NCBI GenBank assembly: GCA_016938535.1
Contig: JAFGUL010000186.1
Span: forward strand, 1-14,890
Direction of reading: 5' to 3'
Length of the DNA stretch: 14,890 nt
Source: Candidatus Delongbacteria bacterium
Lineage (GTDB): Bacteria; Delongbacteria; UBA4055
A model generated the notes under the pieces. The model did not search any database, was not told the origin of the DNA, and saw only the letters and a list, made by a program, of their open reading frames with translations. A program made the translations under genes and the position numbers. How positions within the stretch are numbered: position 1 is the stretch's first letter; each line of letters starts with the position of its first letter. Of this stretch, positions 1 through 8,200 are shown piece after piece.

Positions 1-95
1 ATCTCTATAATATCTCCGGTATTCAAATGAAGATCATCCCTTACTTTTTTAGGGATCGTTATCTGTCCTTTTGTAGTTATGGTAGCTGTTGACAT
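1..95 (-). CDS. AbrB/SpoVT-fold (MazE-like) antitoxin, 3' part cut by window edge
   Basis: This is a partial gene: only the first 31 codons are present and it runs off the left edge. The protein begins [20 protein letters not shown] and continues with [11 protein letters not shown]. The [13 protein letters not shown] core followed by a GD turn is the signature of the SpoVT-AbrB swapped-hairpin DNA-binding domain. Small proteins of this type are usually antitoxins that repress their own operon and are followed by a PIN or MazF-like toxin gene, which here would lie beyond the edge. The ATG at 95-93 has a ribosome binding site (AAGGAAAT on the minus strand) just upstream. A sigma70-like promoter overlapped by repeats lies at 131-159, which fits autoregulation. 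The domain call is secure; the antitoxin role is inferred from size and operator layout. Confidence 0.85.
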   Translation of the reverse strand, partial: MSTATITTKGQITIPKKVRDDLHLNTGDIIE

Positions 96-99
96 TTTA

Positions 100-142
100 T
101 TTCCTTACTTTTTTATCATTTCCTTACTTAAATATAAGGAAA
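100..142 (-). promoter_or_regulatory. Operator-like repeat cluster over the AbrB-type promoter
   Basis: TTTCCTTACTT occurs twice in the same orientation, at 100-110 and 119-129, 19 bp apart. The second copy also forms an inverted repeat with TAAGGAAA at 135-142 (TTTCCTTA at 119-126, 8-bp spacer). The inverted repeat covers the -10 at 131-136, and the first copy covers the ribosome binding site. This arrangement suits autorepression by the AbrB-fold product. The binding protein is inferred, not shown. Confidence 0.6.
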
Positions 143-159
143 TTTTCATGAAAAGTCAA
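131..159 (-). promoter_or_regulatory. Promoter of the AbrB-type gene
   Basis: Read on the minus strand, TTGACT (159-154) is followed by a 17-bp spacer and TATATT (136-131). This is a near-consensus sigma70 promoter 36 bp upstream of the ATG at 95. The same TATATT -10 is used at rpsT and at the last gene of the window. Confidence 0.75.
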
Positions 160-195
160 GAAATTTCGGGATAAAAAATTGTGTAATGCCCCCGA

Positions 196-1326
196 CTACA
201 TTATAAAATCCATAAAATTCTCTTTATTTATCTGTGTGAATTCGGAGTCGGGATAATTCTCACTCCACGCTTTTGGAGCTTTGATATTTTTGGGGCTGAA
301 TTTAAATTCATAACCGAATAGTTTTCCGTCTCTTTCTTCAACGAAATCAATTTCCTGCATATCGTAAGTGCGCCAAAAGTAATTATTGCTGTAAATGTTA
401 TGATACTGCTGCTGCTTCAGCCTTTCCGAGAACAGATAGTTTTCCCATAGTGCTCCGGTATCTTTTCTCAAATTTAAGGGATTATAAGTGTTGCCGATCG
501 AGTTGAGTACGCCATTATCCAGAAAATAATATCTCGCAGTCTTAGAAACTTCCTTGCGCAGGTTCCTCGAAAATCCGCGGATCTTTTTGATCACAAAAGT
601 CTTTTCAAGCAGATCCAGATATTTTTCTACCGTTTGTTTCGCCAGATCAAGGGAATTGCTCAGCTCGTTTAAAGACACTTCTTTGCCTATCTGAAACGAC
701 AGAAGGACAAGCAGATCCATTATTTTGGATGAATTCCGTATATTTTCAAGCTGAATGATATCCTTATAAAGGTATGAATCCCTTAATTCGGTCAGCAGCT
801 GTTTCTTTTCGTCATTATTTGCAGCATTCAGAACTTCGGGATATGTACCGTAAATCATCATTTCTTCAAGTCTCTGATAGATCGCCATACCGCCAATATT
901 TTCGCTGAGTTCGAGTGCGGAAACCGGATATAATTTCAGAGTTATTTTTCTTCCGGTAAGAGGTTCGCCGAGTTTATTGGACAGGTCAAAGGAAGAAGAA
1001 CCGCTTGCAATAACCTTTATATCTTTTATCTGGTCAACGAGAATCTTTAATCCTATTCCTACATCCGGAATCATCTGTGCTTCATCTATCACTACCAGAT
1101 CATATCCGCCAAAGAAATTCTTCATTGTGTTCACACTCTGAGATCCGAATACCTGCTTAAGATCGCTATCCTCTCCCGTACCGAAATAATATTTGCCCGA
1201 ATAGCTTTCGAGATATTTCTCTATCAAAGTAGTTTTACCCACCCGTCTGGGACCGTAAATAACCGCAACTTTGCCCTTTTTTAAATATTTATCGAAGTCT
1301 TTTTCATAATATCGGATGAAATGCAT
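196..1326 (-). CDS. AAA_14/DUF4143 family ATPase
   Basis: A 376-residue P-loop ATPase. The N-terminal AAA-like domain has Walker A GPRRVGKT (residues 25-32), Walker B LVVIDEA (77-83) and a sensor-like ASGSSS (107-112). A winged-helix-like middle (about 195-250, with LAKQTVEKYLDLLEK) leads into the C-terminal DUF4143 region, which has LWENYLFSERL (293-303) and an E-ID ... E-x-K pattern (E325, E340, K342) resembling a PD-(D/E)xK nuclease fold. This family is abundant and multicopy in FCB and other anaerobes; its role is not established, and defence, toxin-antitoxin or mobile-element functions have been proposed. Length is normal and the gene looks intact. The ATG at 1326 has an excellent ribosome binding site (AAAGGAGG on the minus strand, 1339-1332). 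It is monocistronic or followed by the AbrB-type gene 100 bp downstream, which has its own promoter. Confidence 0.9.
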   Translation of the reverse strand: MHFIRYYEKDFDKYLKKGKVAVIYGPRRVGKTTLIEKYLESYSGKYYFGTGEDSDLKQVFGSQSVNTMKNFFGGYDLVVIDEAQMIPDVGIGLKILVDQIKDIKVIASGSSSFDLSNKLGEPLTGRKITLKLYPVSALELSENIGGMAIYQRLEEMMIYGTYPEVLNAANNDEKKQLLTELRDSYLYKDIIQLENIRNSSKIMDLLVLLSFQIGKEVSLNELSNSLDLAKQTVEKYLDLLEKTFVIKKIRGFSRNLRKEVSKTARYYFLDNGVLNSIGNTYNPLNLRKDTGALWENYLFSERLKQQQYHNIYSNNYFWRTYDMQEIDFVEERDGKLFGYEFKFSPKNIKAPKAWSENYPDSEFTQINKENFMDFIM

Positions 1327-1349
1327 AATTACCTCCTTTTAGTGCAAAG

Positions 1350-1407
1350 TTAACAAATTTATGTTAATTTGGCAAGTAAAATGTCTAAATTAGTGTTAAT
1401 TTGGCAA
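1350..1407 (-). promoter_or_regulatory. Repeated upstream element and likely promoter of the AAA_14 ATPase
   Basis: TGTTAATTTGGCAA occurs exactly twice, at 1362-1375 and 1394-1407, 32 bp (about three helical turns) apart. The nearer copy also forms an inverted repeat, TTAACA (1350-1355) with TGTTAA (1362-1367). On the minus strand each copy starts TTGCCA, a plausible -35; 17 bp after the nearer one is TAACTT, which also reads TAACTTTG like a Bacteroidota -7 element. Paired operators overlapping the promoter are the simplest reading. Confidence 0.5.
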
Positions 1408-1414
1408 CTTGAGA

Positions 1415-1601
1415 TCAATAATCATAAACATCAATGACATTATTCTCTCTGTCAAGATAGTATAGTCTGCTCCCGGAGAAAATCCCGCCATTAAGACGGG
1501 ATTTTAAAATTCACTAAGTCTGAGAGAGACTACCTTTCAGACACCTGATACTCAAATATCTTCAGTTCATGATTTTCCAAATCAGGAACATACAGACTCA
1601 T
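1415..1601 (-). pseudogene. Frameshifted C-terminal remnant of a six-bladed beta-propeller protein
   Basis: Two minus-strand stretches in different frames look like successive strands of one propeller. From 1601 to 1530 the frame reads MSLYVPDLENHELKIFEY then QVSER and a TAG stop. From about 1508 to 1415 another frame reads SRLNGGIFSG, then SRLYYLDRENNVIDVYDY and a TGA stop. LYVPDLENHELKIFEY and LYYLDRENNVIDVYDY align with each other as Leu-Tyr-x-x-Asp-x-(E)-N blade motifs typical of NHL/six-bladed propellers. No full-length propeller gene is present upstream; instead the S41 peptidase frame ends inside the first stretch (stop at 1584-1582). The simplest explanation is a deletion that joined the S41 gene to a propeller tail, plus a later frameshift. 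The family assignment rests on short motifs, so it is moderate. Confidence 0.5.
1479..1505 (-). terminator. Possible hairpin terminator downstream of the S41 gene
   Basis: AAAATCCCG (1479-1487) pairs with CGGGATTTT (1497-1505) around a 9-nt loop. With A and T runs on both sides it could work in either direction, and it lies about 77 bp after the S41 stop codon. It also lies inside the propeller remnant, where the same bases encode SRLNGGI, so the symmetry may be accidental. Confidence 0.4.
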
Positions 1602-2364
1602 TTAAATACTTAATCGCCTGCTTTAATTGAGGGTCATTTCCGTTCATCAGGTCTGTAATAGTCTTTTCGACATAATCGTCCGGCTGGATTCCTTTACATG
1701 TATAATACAGTGAAATATTTAGGTTTGCTCTCAAAGTTCCGCCGCCTTTAAGCAAAGAGAAGAGAGGATTGCCTGTTGATCCATATGTGGGAAGCCCGAT
1801 AATCCGGCCTCGTTTATAGTATTTAAAAAGAAAAACGAAACCCTCAGCGGCAGAACCTGTGTACGGTGTGGTAAGCACCGCAACCGGACAGTTGATCATG
1901 ATATCCTGCGAAGGCTTGATGAGCACATGATCGAAAAGCTTAATGTCTTCTATGCCGTCAAGACTGTGGATCGGAATATGAACTTTTGTGTAGGTCATGA
2001 AATAATTTTTCACTTCTTCAGTTGTAAAATGACTGAATATTCTGTCACCGAAACCTGAATTTCCGCCCGCATTCCTTCTTACATCGAATATAATCCCTTT
2101 TATTTCGGAAGCATCGTATTTCTTTACATTCTCAATAAAGTCCGCATAAACATCTCCGCCCCAGAAAGCAGATATTTCGATCAAAAGAATACCATTCTCA
2201 ATCATTTCAAATTTCATTTTATTCTGACCGGCTACGGTTGTGTTTTCTTGTTTTTTGCTTTCATTTTCAGAAGAGAATTCGACAGAATAGATAGAGTTAT
2301 CCGTTTTTTTGAAATCCGCTTTTAACTTCCGATTATTTTGGAATGAAAGCAGTTCGTTGGCCAA
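1582..2364 (-). CDS. C-terminal catalytic half of the broken S41 peptidase
   Basis: This is the open frame after the amber codon. A caller would start it at TTG 2364 (260 residues), but nothing resembling a ribosome binding site precedes that TTG and the frame is open back to 2433. It holds the S41 core: GILLIEISAFWGG, GIIFDVRRNAGGNSG, the nucleophile Ser in LTTPYTGSAAEGFVFLFK, a substrate-loop region GLPTYGSTGNPLF, and the closing GIQPDDYVEKTITDLMNGND common in this family. These motifs are well preserved, so the break is probably recent. Without readthrough or reinitiation this half would not be made. Its last residues (SVCS) overlap the propeller remnant in another frame, so the original C-terminus may be lost. 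Confidence 0.7.
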   Translation of the reverse strand: MANELLSFQNNRKLKADFKKTDNSIYSVEFSSENESKKQENTTVAGQNKMKFEMIENGILLIEISAFWGGDVYADFIENVKKYDASEIKGIIFDVRRNAGGNSGFGDRIFSHFTTEEVKNYFMTYTKVHIPIHSLDGIEDIKLFDHVLIKPSQDIMINCPVAVLTTPYTGSAAEGFVFLFKYYKRGRIIGLPTYGSTGNPLFSLLKGGGTLRANLNISLYYTCKGIQPDDYVEKTITDLMNGNDPQLKQAIKYLNESVCS

Positions 2365-2433
2365 GCCGTAAAAAGCACTGAGTTTGGGTAAGAAATGGTA
2401 ATGTTTTACGAGAGGATATTTATTTTTATTCTC

Positions 2434-3378
2434 CTAAATATACTCGTCAGTATCGACATCATTTATCTTTACAAGCTCATCACCGGCACTGATATTAACG
2501 CCTTTATAAACATGATCCGATCTGACAAAAAATTTATCCTTAATGAAACTCAGACTTAATCCGGGATTACAAAATTCTCTCTCAATATCTCCGGGGAAGG
2601 ACAAGTTATTATGATTATCTCCGATTTTATGCACCATTTCAGCGAGCAATTCATAGAATTTCAGCTTGTTTTCCGCCCTGATAAGTTTCGGGATGTAGCT
2701 GTTCGCAAATCTCTCCCAGTCCTGAATTGCTGTTATCTTTAAAGAAGCGGAGCTGTATTTAATTTCACTATACACTTTGGAAAAAACTTCCATCTTTTCT
2801 TCTGTGGTATTATTCCATTCGCTCATCACCTTCTGATACTCTCTGTAATAGTCGTTCATCTTCTTTCTGTGAGGTGCTTCACCGTTGCCTTCGAAGTACC
2901 TTTTTATGAGCACATAGTTAAAGTCCTGAGTAATAAGCTTTTTTGTTATTTCCAGAAGGTTTTCTGCATCTTTGAAAGCGTCGTATATTCCGAACAGTTC
3001 TTTCAGATAGAGATTTTTATTCAAAGATTTTGCATAATCAGACTCAAGATATTCTGCTCTTTTCTTTAAGAAATTTGTAAATATTTGCGCTTTTGCCTCA
3101 CTGAATCCGGGCTGATCAGTATCTAAAACATCATAAGGATAAGAGAGAGAAAGATTCAAAGTTTTTTTATCTGTAATCGAACTTAATACCGCTTTATATT
3201 TCTCAGTATCATCATCTTTTGACAACATTATCAGTTTGAGAATATATCCTGTGTTATAATCAGGATACTCTTCTGAAAGTTCCTCAGCGATATCAGCCTG
3301 TTTTTGAGGATTGTTCTCATTTTCGTAAAATTCTTCGATTTGTTCATTAACCAAAACATGTTGTTTTATTGTTAGCAT
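2434..3378 (-). CDS. N-terminal half of the broken S41 peptidase (up to the amber codon)
   Basis: This is the piece expected to be translated: 314 residues starting at the ATG with AAAGGAG upstream. Residues 1 to about 190 are acidic and helical with no family I can name; the spacing (QADIAEELSEEYPDYNTGYI) resembles TPR-like helices. Residues about 190-265 match the S41 N-terminal helical domain (FSKVYSEIKYSS, DWERFANSYIPKL, HKIGDNHNNL). The last 30 residues are the start of a PDZ-like domain (ISAGDELVKINDVDTDEYI), cut before its end. It lacks the catalytic core and should have no peptidase activity. Confidence 0.75.
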   Translation of the reverse strand: MLTIKQHVLVNEQIEEFYENENNPQKQADIAEELSEEYPDYNTGYILKLIMLSKDDDTEKYKAVLSSITDKKTLNLSLSYPYDVLDTDQPGFSEAKAQIFTNFLKKRAEYLESDYAKSLNKNLYLKELFGIYDAFKDAENLLEITKKLITQDFNYVLIKRYFEGNGEAPHRKKMNDYYREYQKVMSEWNNTTEEKMEVFSKVYSEIKYSSASLKITAIQDWERFANSYIPKLIRAENKLKFYELLAEMVHKIGDNHNNLSFPGDIEREFCNPGLSLSFIKDKFFVRSDHVYKGVNISAGDELVKINDVDTDEYI

Positions 3379-3402
3379 TTAATCTCCTTTTGTAGTTAGA
3401 TG

Positions 3403-3963
3403 TTATTGACCGATATACGCGTCCAGAACGATCTTCACCCCGATCAGTATCAATACTATTCCGCCGACAAGTTCGGCGCTCTGTCCCAGCTTTCTGCCGG
3501 CCTTCCTGCCGATGTTTACGCCGACTAGGGATACTATGAATGTGATCGCTGCTATGAAAAGAGCCGGGAACATTATCTGTTCACCGAGAACGAGGATACT
3601 CAGGCCGGCAGCCATGGCATCAATGCTTGTTGCTACGGCCATCACAAAAAGAGGCCGGAGGTCGAAATAGCAGAAAGTTTTACAGTCTTCGGGCTTTCTG
3701 CTTTCGATTATCATCTTTATCCCGATAAATGAAAGAAGTCCCATCGCTATCCAATGGTCGAAAGCTCTCATGTAACTGATGAAAAGAAAACCTGCGTACC
3801 ATCCGGCGATCGGCATTATCCCCTGGAATACGCCGAAGAAAGCTGACATTTTCAGCTTGTCGCCTGCTTTGACCTGAGGCGAGCATATTCCGGCGGCTAT
3901 CGAAACCGCGAAGGCATCGGCGGAGAGGGCAAGGCCGAGCAAAAATATTTCTATCAGGCTCAT
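3403..3963 (-). CDS. mntP: Manganese efflux pump MntP
   Basis: A 186-residue inner-membrane protein of the MntP (formerly YebN) family, which exports Mn2+ and protects against manganese excess. About six transmembrane segments are visible. The two halves carry the paired acidic motifs: LALSADAFAVS (D16) near the start and AVATSIDAMAAGLS (D115) in the middle. The last helix GGIVLILIGVKIVLD is characteristic, and length equals the usual 185-190 residues. The ATG at 3963 overlaps the stop of the upstream methyltransferase by 4 bp (ATGA) and has GAGGAAAG in front, so the two are translationally coupled. I see no room for a yybP-ykoY manganese riboswitch in front of it, so any manganese control would have to act on the whole operon. 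Confidence 0.93.
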   Translation of the reverse strand: MSLIEIFLLGLALSADAFAVSIAAGICSPQVKAGDKLKMSAFFGVFQGIMPIAGWYAGFLFISYMRAFDHWIAMGLLSFIGIKMIIESRKPEDCKTFCYFDLRPLFVMAVATSIDAMAAGLSILVLGEQIMFPALFIAAITFIVSLVGVNIGRKAGRKLGQSAELVGGIVLILIGVKIVLDAYIGQ

Positions 3964-5222
3964 TGTTCTTTCCTCTTAAGTATTGCGAGAGATTCTATGT
4001 GAATAGTATTTGGGAACATATCGTAGGCCGTGATCTCTGAGATCTGAAAGTTTTTGAGCCTGTCAATATCTCTTTTCTGCGTTTTCGGCTCGCACGAGAG
4101 GTAAATGAAAATTTCCGCTGTGGAGTCATCTATGGCCTTTAATGTTTGGGGATCAATACCTTTTCTCGGAGGATCGGCTATGATAATTTTGTATCCGCCT
4201 TCATTTATTTCTGCGATTACGCTTGAAGTGTCAGCGGTGATGAATTTTGAGCCTGGATCGGCTTTGACATGATCGAATGATGACGAGTTTGATTCGACGC
4301 AGGTACGGTCAATTCCGGGAAAGTTTGACAGAACGCCGCAGCCTGAATAGAGGTCGAGCACTTTTGCTCCCTGATGATCTTCGATGACCGTTTCAATTTT
4401 TTTGAGTATTTTATCGAGTATTTCAATATTTGCCTGAAAAAATGCGGAGGGTGACACTTTATAGCTGCCGTTGTATGTTTTTAGAACGCAATGATCTGCC
4501 CCTGTGATAAATTCAGGATCTTTAACGAGCACGGAATTTGTGTTATCTGAAAGCGAAATGAATGTTGATCTGACCTCGGGCACCTTTGAAGACAGTTCCG
4601 AGAGTATTTTCTTCAGCTCATCAGAAGAATGTTTTGCTATAAACCCCGCCTGATAAAAATCTCCGCTCCCGCGCATGAAAAGCTGTGAGGGAAGAAGTTC
4701 GTCTGAAAGATCCCATAGAGCAGTCCTGAGAAGCTTTACTGTTCTTTTGAAAATTTCAGGCAGAACCGGGCATGGGCTTTCCCAGTCGGATATATCATGT
4801 GAATTTTTCCTGAAGGTACCTAGAACTATCCTTCCGCTCTTTCTTCCTACTGGAATGACAGCTTTATTTCTGTATCCGAACCTTTGAGAAGGTTCAATTC
4901 CGATACTTTTCCCGAAGATATCTGAGATCATTTCCATCTTTATCTTAAGCTGCCTGCCGTATGAAATGAAGATCAGCTCACAAACTCCGCACTTTTCGTT
5001 TTGACACTTTGAAACTTCCCTGTCTCTATGGTGAGTGATCATGTTTACGATTTTACAGAACGCTACCTTTTCGGTTGACTTGAGTATCTTGACTTCGGCT
5101 TCCTCTCCCGGAATAAGTCCCGGACAGACGATCTTCACGCCTTCGATCCCGGCTACAGCCTCCCCCCTTTCATTCAAATACTCAGTTTTAATTATGATCG
5201 TGTAGTTCTTAGAAAAAGTCAT
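3960..5222 (-). CDS. RlmD/RumA-family RNA (uracil-5-)-methyltransferase
   Basis: A 420-residue AdoMet-dependent RNA m5U methyltransferase. An N-terminal TRAM-like domain (about 5-60, GEAVAGIEGVKIVCPGLIPGE) binds RNA. Cys73, Cys78, Cys81 and Cys151 match the [4Fe-4S] ligands of RlmD, although the first spacing is CX4C rather than the CX5C of E. coli RlmD. The Rossmann domain has VSPSAFFQAN (257-265), AdoMet motif VLDLYSGCG (288-296), IADPPRKGID (348-357), catalytic Cys377 in YLSCEP, and the C-terminal FPNTIHIES with the general base Glu410. These point to 23S rRNA uridine methylation, U1939 if a true RlmD; the target site (RlmD, RlmC or dual RlmCD) cannot be fixed from sequence. It overlaps both the upstream tamB-like and downstream mntP genes by 4 bp. 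Confidence 0.88.
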   Translation of the reverse strand: MTFSKNYTIIIKTEYLNERGEAVAGIEGVKIVCPGLIPGEEAEVKILKSTEKVAFCKIVNMITHHRDREVSKCQNEKCGVCELIFISYGRQLKIKMEMISDIFGKSIGIEPSQRFGYRNKAVIPVGRKSGRIVLGTFRKNSHDISDWESPCPVLPEIFKRTVKLLRTALWDLSDELLPSQLFMRGSGDFYQAGFIAKHSSDELKKILSELSSKVPEVRSTFISLSDNTNSVLVKDPEFITGADHCVLKTYNGSYKVSPSAFFQANIEILDKILKKIETVIEDHQGAKVLDLYSGCGVLSNFPGIDRTCVESNSSSFDHVKADPGSKFITADTSSVIAEINEGGYKIIIADPPRKGIDPQTLKAIDDSTAEIFIYLSCEPKTQKRDIDRLKNFQISEITAYDMFPNTIHIESLAILKRKEQ

Positions 5223-8200
5223 TTCAGCCTCAGAAAATTTTTAATGTAGTTATATGGTTCCGAAATATTGAAGAACCTGTACCTGTATGTTAGAGCGAGA
5301 TTGTAGCCGTATTCATCCTGTATCGAATCGTACTGATAACCTGCGGATGTGAAAACATAATTGTTGAGCCTGTAATCGAAGCTGAGCTTGTTTTTATAAC
5401 CGTATTCTCTTTCCGTGATCTCGATATACTCCTCCGATCCTATATACTGCGAATTCCAGGTGAGGGCGAGGTTGTCCGTCAGAAATTTTGATATATAGAA
5501 CTCGCTTCCGAGAAAATATTCCGCGTAACTTTCGGGTACTTCGAGAAGACCCAGCTCCCGGTCAATGAAATTCCTGCTTATCGTGGGACGGATAGAGACC
5601 GACGCTCCGAGAAACCTTCCGATCGCCGACTCGATCGGCGAAATGAACGGGCTCAGCACTCTTGCATCAACGGCTTCATTGAACATTTCCATCATTGTTC
5701 CCCTTGTGTCGATCTCCGATAGTTTACCTTCCTGCTCAAGCCATAGATTTCCGTACTGGTCTGTAAGAATGATCGAAAGATTGCTGATCCTCGCCCCTTC
5801 TGAATCCACGACCTCACCGTCCTCTTTAGTGACGACCTTAAGATAAATGTCCTCATAGCCTGAAAAACCTGTGGAATCCGCCTTTGTTTTAACGGTCGTC
5901 TTTCCCGAAGCCTTAAGGTAAGGATCGGTCTTCCCGAAAATACTTTTATTTTCATCGAAAGTGATCGATACTTCATTGACCCTGAATGTGAAAGCAGAAT
6001 AATTACAGGTTCCGTTCCTTCCCGAAAGTTCACCTGTAAGTACAAGTTTTTTGGGATCTCCGAGCGGGATCTTAAGCATAAGACCTTCATTGTTGGGTGT
6101 AATATTTACAAGCACATTGTTGAGATCATCATCAAGCCGCCTGAAAGATCTTACGATCCTTGACCAGATGGATTTTTCTTCCATGTCGAGGTTATAAAAA
6201 TACGAGTTGCCTGATCCGGGGATGAGCTCTACATCAAGTTCAATACTCTTCAAAAAGTCGCTCATCTCCTTTTTGGGGCCGGCTGTTTTCAGAAAAGGGA
6301 ATGTTATCTTTGCGTCTCTTACTATACCTCTTCCTTCGGCTACAAGCCTCGAATCTCTTTTGTGTATCCTGAATCTGTCGTCGTTTTTCCCTTTTAGAAC
6401 AAAATTGCCGTAATCGTCGGGAAGCATCATCCTGAAGGCATGAAAATCTATACCTCTGTCATCGAATAAAAGTGAGAGGTTGCCCATATTGATCCCGCCG
6501 GGCAAAATGATATCACCGTATCCCTCCTCTGAAATAGCATTCCTGATCTTCACGAGTCCGCCTGTATTTACCGCATTCATGCTGAAATCGATTATTTTCA
6601 AATTCGAGTTCTCGTCAACTACGATTTTTGATCTGATACTGTTAAATCCCGCCGGAGAACCTTTAGGTATAACTCTTCCGTCAAGAATATAGAGTTCCAT
6701 ATCCCTGATCTTCGGCTTTTTATATTTCCCGTCTATAGTGAACCGCCCCTCGAACTCCGAAGTAGCTCTTGTTAAAATAGAGGTCTTTGAGGCCAGATAA
6801 CCGAGAAGGTCCCCGTAGAATTCACCTGTTATATATATGTCGGAATCATCGTACGGAAGAAATCCTTCGGCGTCAAGATTAAGAAATCTTCCTGCATCAA
6901 CCTTGAATTGATTTACCAGAACACCGGTGCTGTCGAATTCGGATGTTTTGATCTTAACCGAATTTATTCTGTCTTTATTCACTGAGGCATTTTCGACATT
7001 TATAACCGAGTTTCTGATCCTGATGTCTGTCCTGTTCCCTGTAAATTCAGCTTTGTAGTCAATATCTCCCGTCAGATCAATGTCCTTTAAAAAAACATTG
7101 AACATATCTGCACTTATCTTGCCTTCTGTAGAAATATCTATGTTCTTAAATTCCTTAATTTCTCCTTCGACACTTAGTATATTCTCAAGACCGCTATACA
7201 GTTTTAACCGTTCGATACCGAGATTTTTTCCTTCTAGAACAGCGTGGGCATCACCTGCTATCGCGATACTGTCGCCGTAGCCTCGGTATTTGAGTATATT
7301 TTCATTTATGTAAATGTCCGTTCTGACATCGGGAAGAAAACCTTTCATTCTGAGGGAAAGATCAGTTCTGGTGGAAAGATTGTCCAATCTGAAAAAACTG
7401 CCGAAATCAACTTTCTCAGCATCTATCTCACCCGCGAGAGCCATGTTTAGAAGATTCAGGGTCACGCTTCCTGCAACTTTTTTTGAGTCAAAATATATAT
7501 CTGACAGTGACAGTATCCTGTTGTTCTTCATTATTCTGAAATTGGCAGGTCTCGCATAAGAATTATTATCATTCGGCATCCAGTTCACAAATGTCTGCAG
7601 CACAGGCTGGTTAAGATCGAATTTAGCATTGAGCTGACCGAAGAACACTGAATTTGGGTCGTCGCTTCCGGCATTTACGGCAAAATAATCCGAATCACCG
7701 CTGATATTAAAATAAATATTTTTTTCGTCAGGAAGTATCTTTTTGCCGTAGATCAGCTCATAAAAACTCATAAAGTTTTTGCCTGACAGGCTGTACTGTC
7801 CCGGTGTAAAAACATACTCTCCTTCGGCAAGAAGAGCCATTTCCCTGTCGAATATTGACACTCCGGTTTTTCCGTTATTCACAAAAGCGTCAACCGTAAG
7901 TGTTTTCTCGTCCTGTCTGTTCTTGAAGTCGTATGCGTTTATTCGGGCTCTGATTTCGGGAAGACCGGAAAAATCCCCGTTTATATTTCCCGATATTAAT
8001 GTTGACTGTTCTTTCAGATACGCTGAATTGAGAAATTTCAGGCTCTTGAAAAGTGCTCCGGTACCTTTAAACCCGATATTGTAGTTCCGGTCGGGAAGGA
8101 ATATTCTGTTCACATTTCCGCTTAAACTTAGAATAACATCTGCTGACTTCAATCCGGCTTCTTTTATGATAATATCACCTGATCTGAAAGTCCCTGATGC

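Larger units (their letters stand above)
1582..3378 (-). pseudogene. S41-family peptidase gene interrupted by one in-frame amber codon
   Basis: One continuous minus-strand frame of 598 residues is interrupted only by TAG at 2436-2434 (codon 315). Reading through it gives NDVDTDEYI, stop, then ENKNKYPLVKHYHFLPKLSA, running directly into the catalytic half. The domains are in the expected S41 order: a helical N-terminal region (1 to about 190), the S41 N-terminal helical domain (about 190-265, with DWERFANSYIPKL and DNHNNLSF), a PDZ-like region holding the amber codon, then the catalytic core with DVRRNAGGN and the nucleophile Ser near residue 509 in YTGSAAEG. No signal peptide is visible at MLTIKQHVLVNEQ. 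The start has AAAGGAG upstream and follows mntP by 24 bp, so it is probably the operon's last gene. Neighbours also end in TAG and an intact RF1 is encoded nearby, so termination, not decoding, is expected. Sequencing error, recent nonsense mutation and leaky readthrough all remain possible. Confidence 0.85.

Noticed and set aside
2434..2436. Pyrrolysine or a reassigned UAG code as an explanation of the amber codon
   Set aside because: An intact RF1 gene is present and the ATPase, the ssnA-like gene and the secreted protein all end naturally in TAG. No pyl gene is visible.
5692..6090. Minus-strand 132-residue frame inside the tamB-like gene
   Set aside because: It is an Arg/Ser-rich out-of-frame shadow of the DUF490 domain with no start signal.
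7244..7559. Plus-strand open frames inside the tamB-like gene
   Set aside because: They lie opposite a 1385-residue gene with continuous family features, lack ribosome binding sites and show no recognisable domains. The same holds for similar short frames opposite rlmD, prfA, ssnA and the S41 gene.
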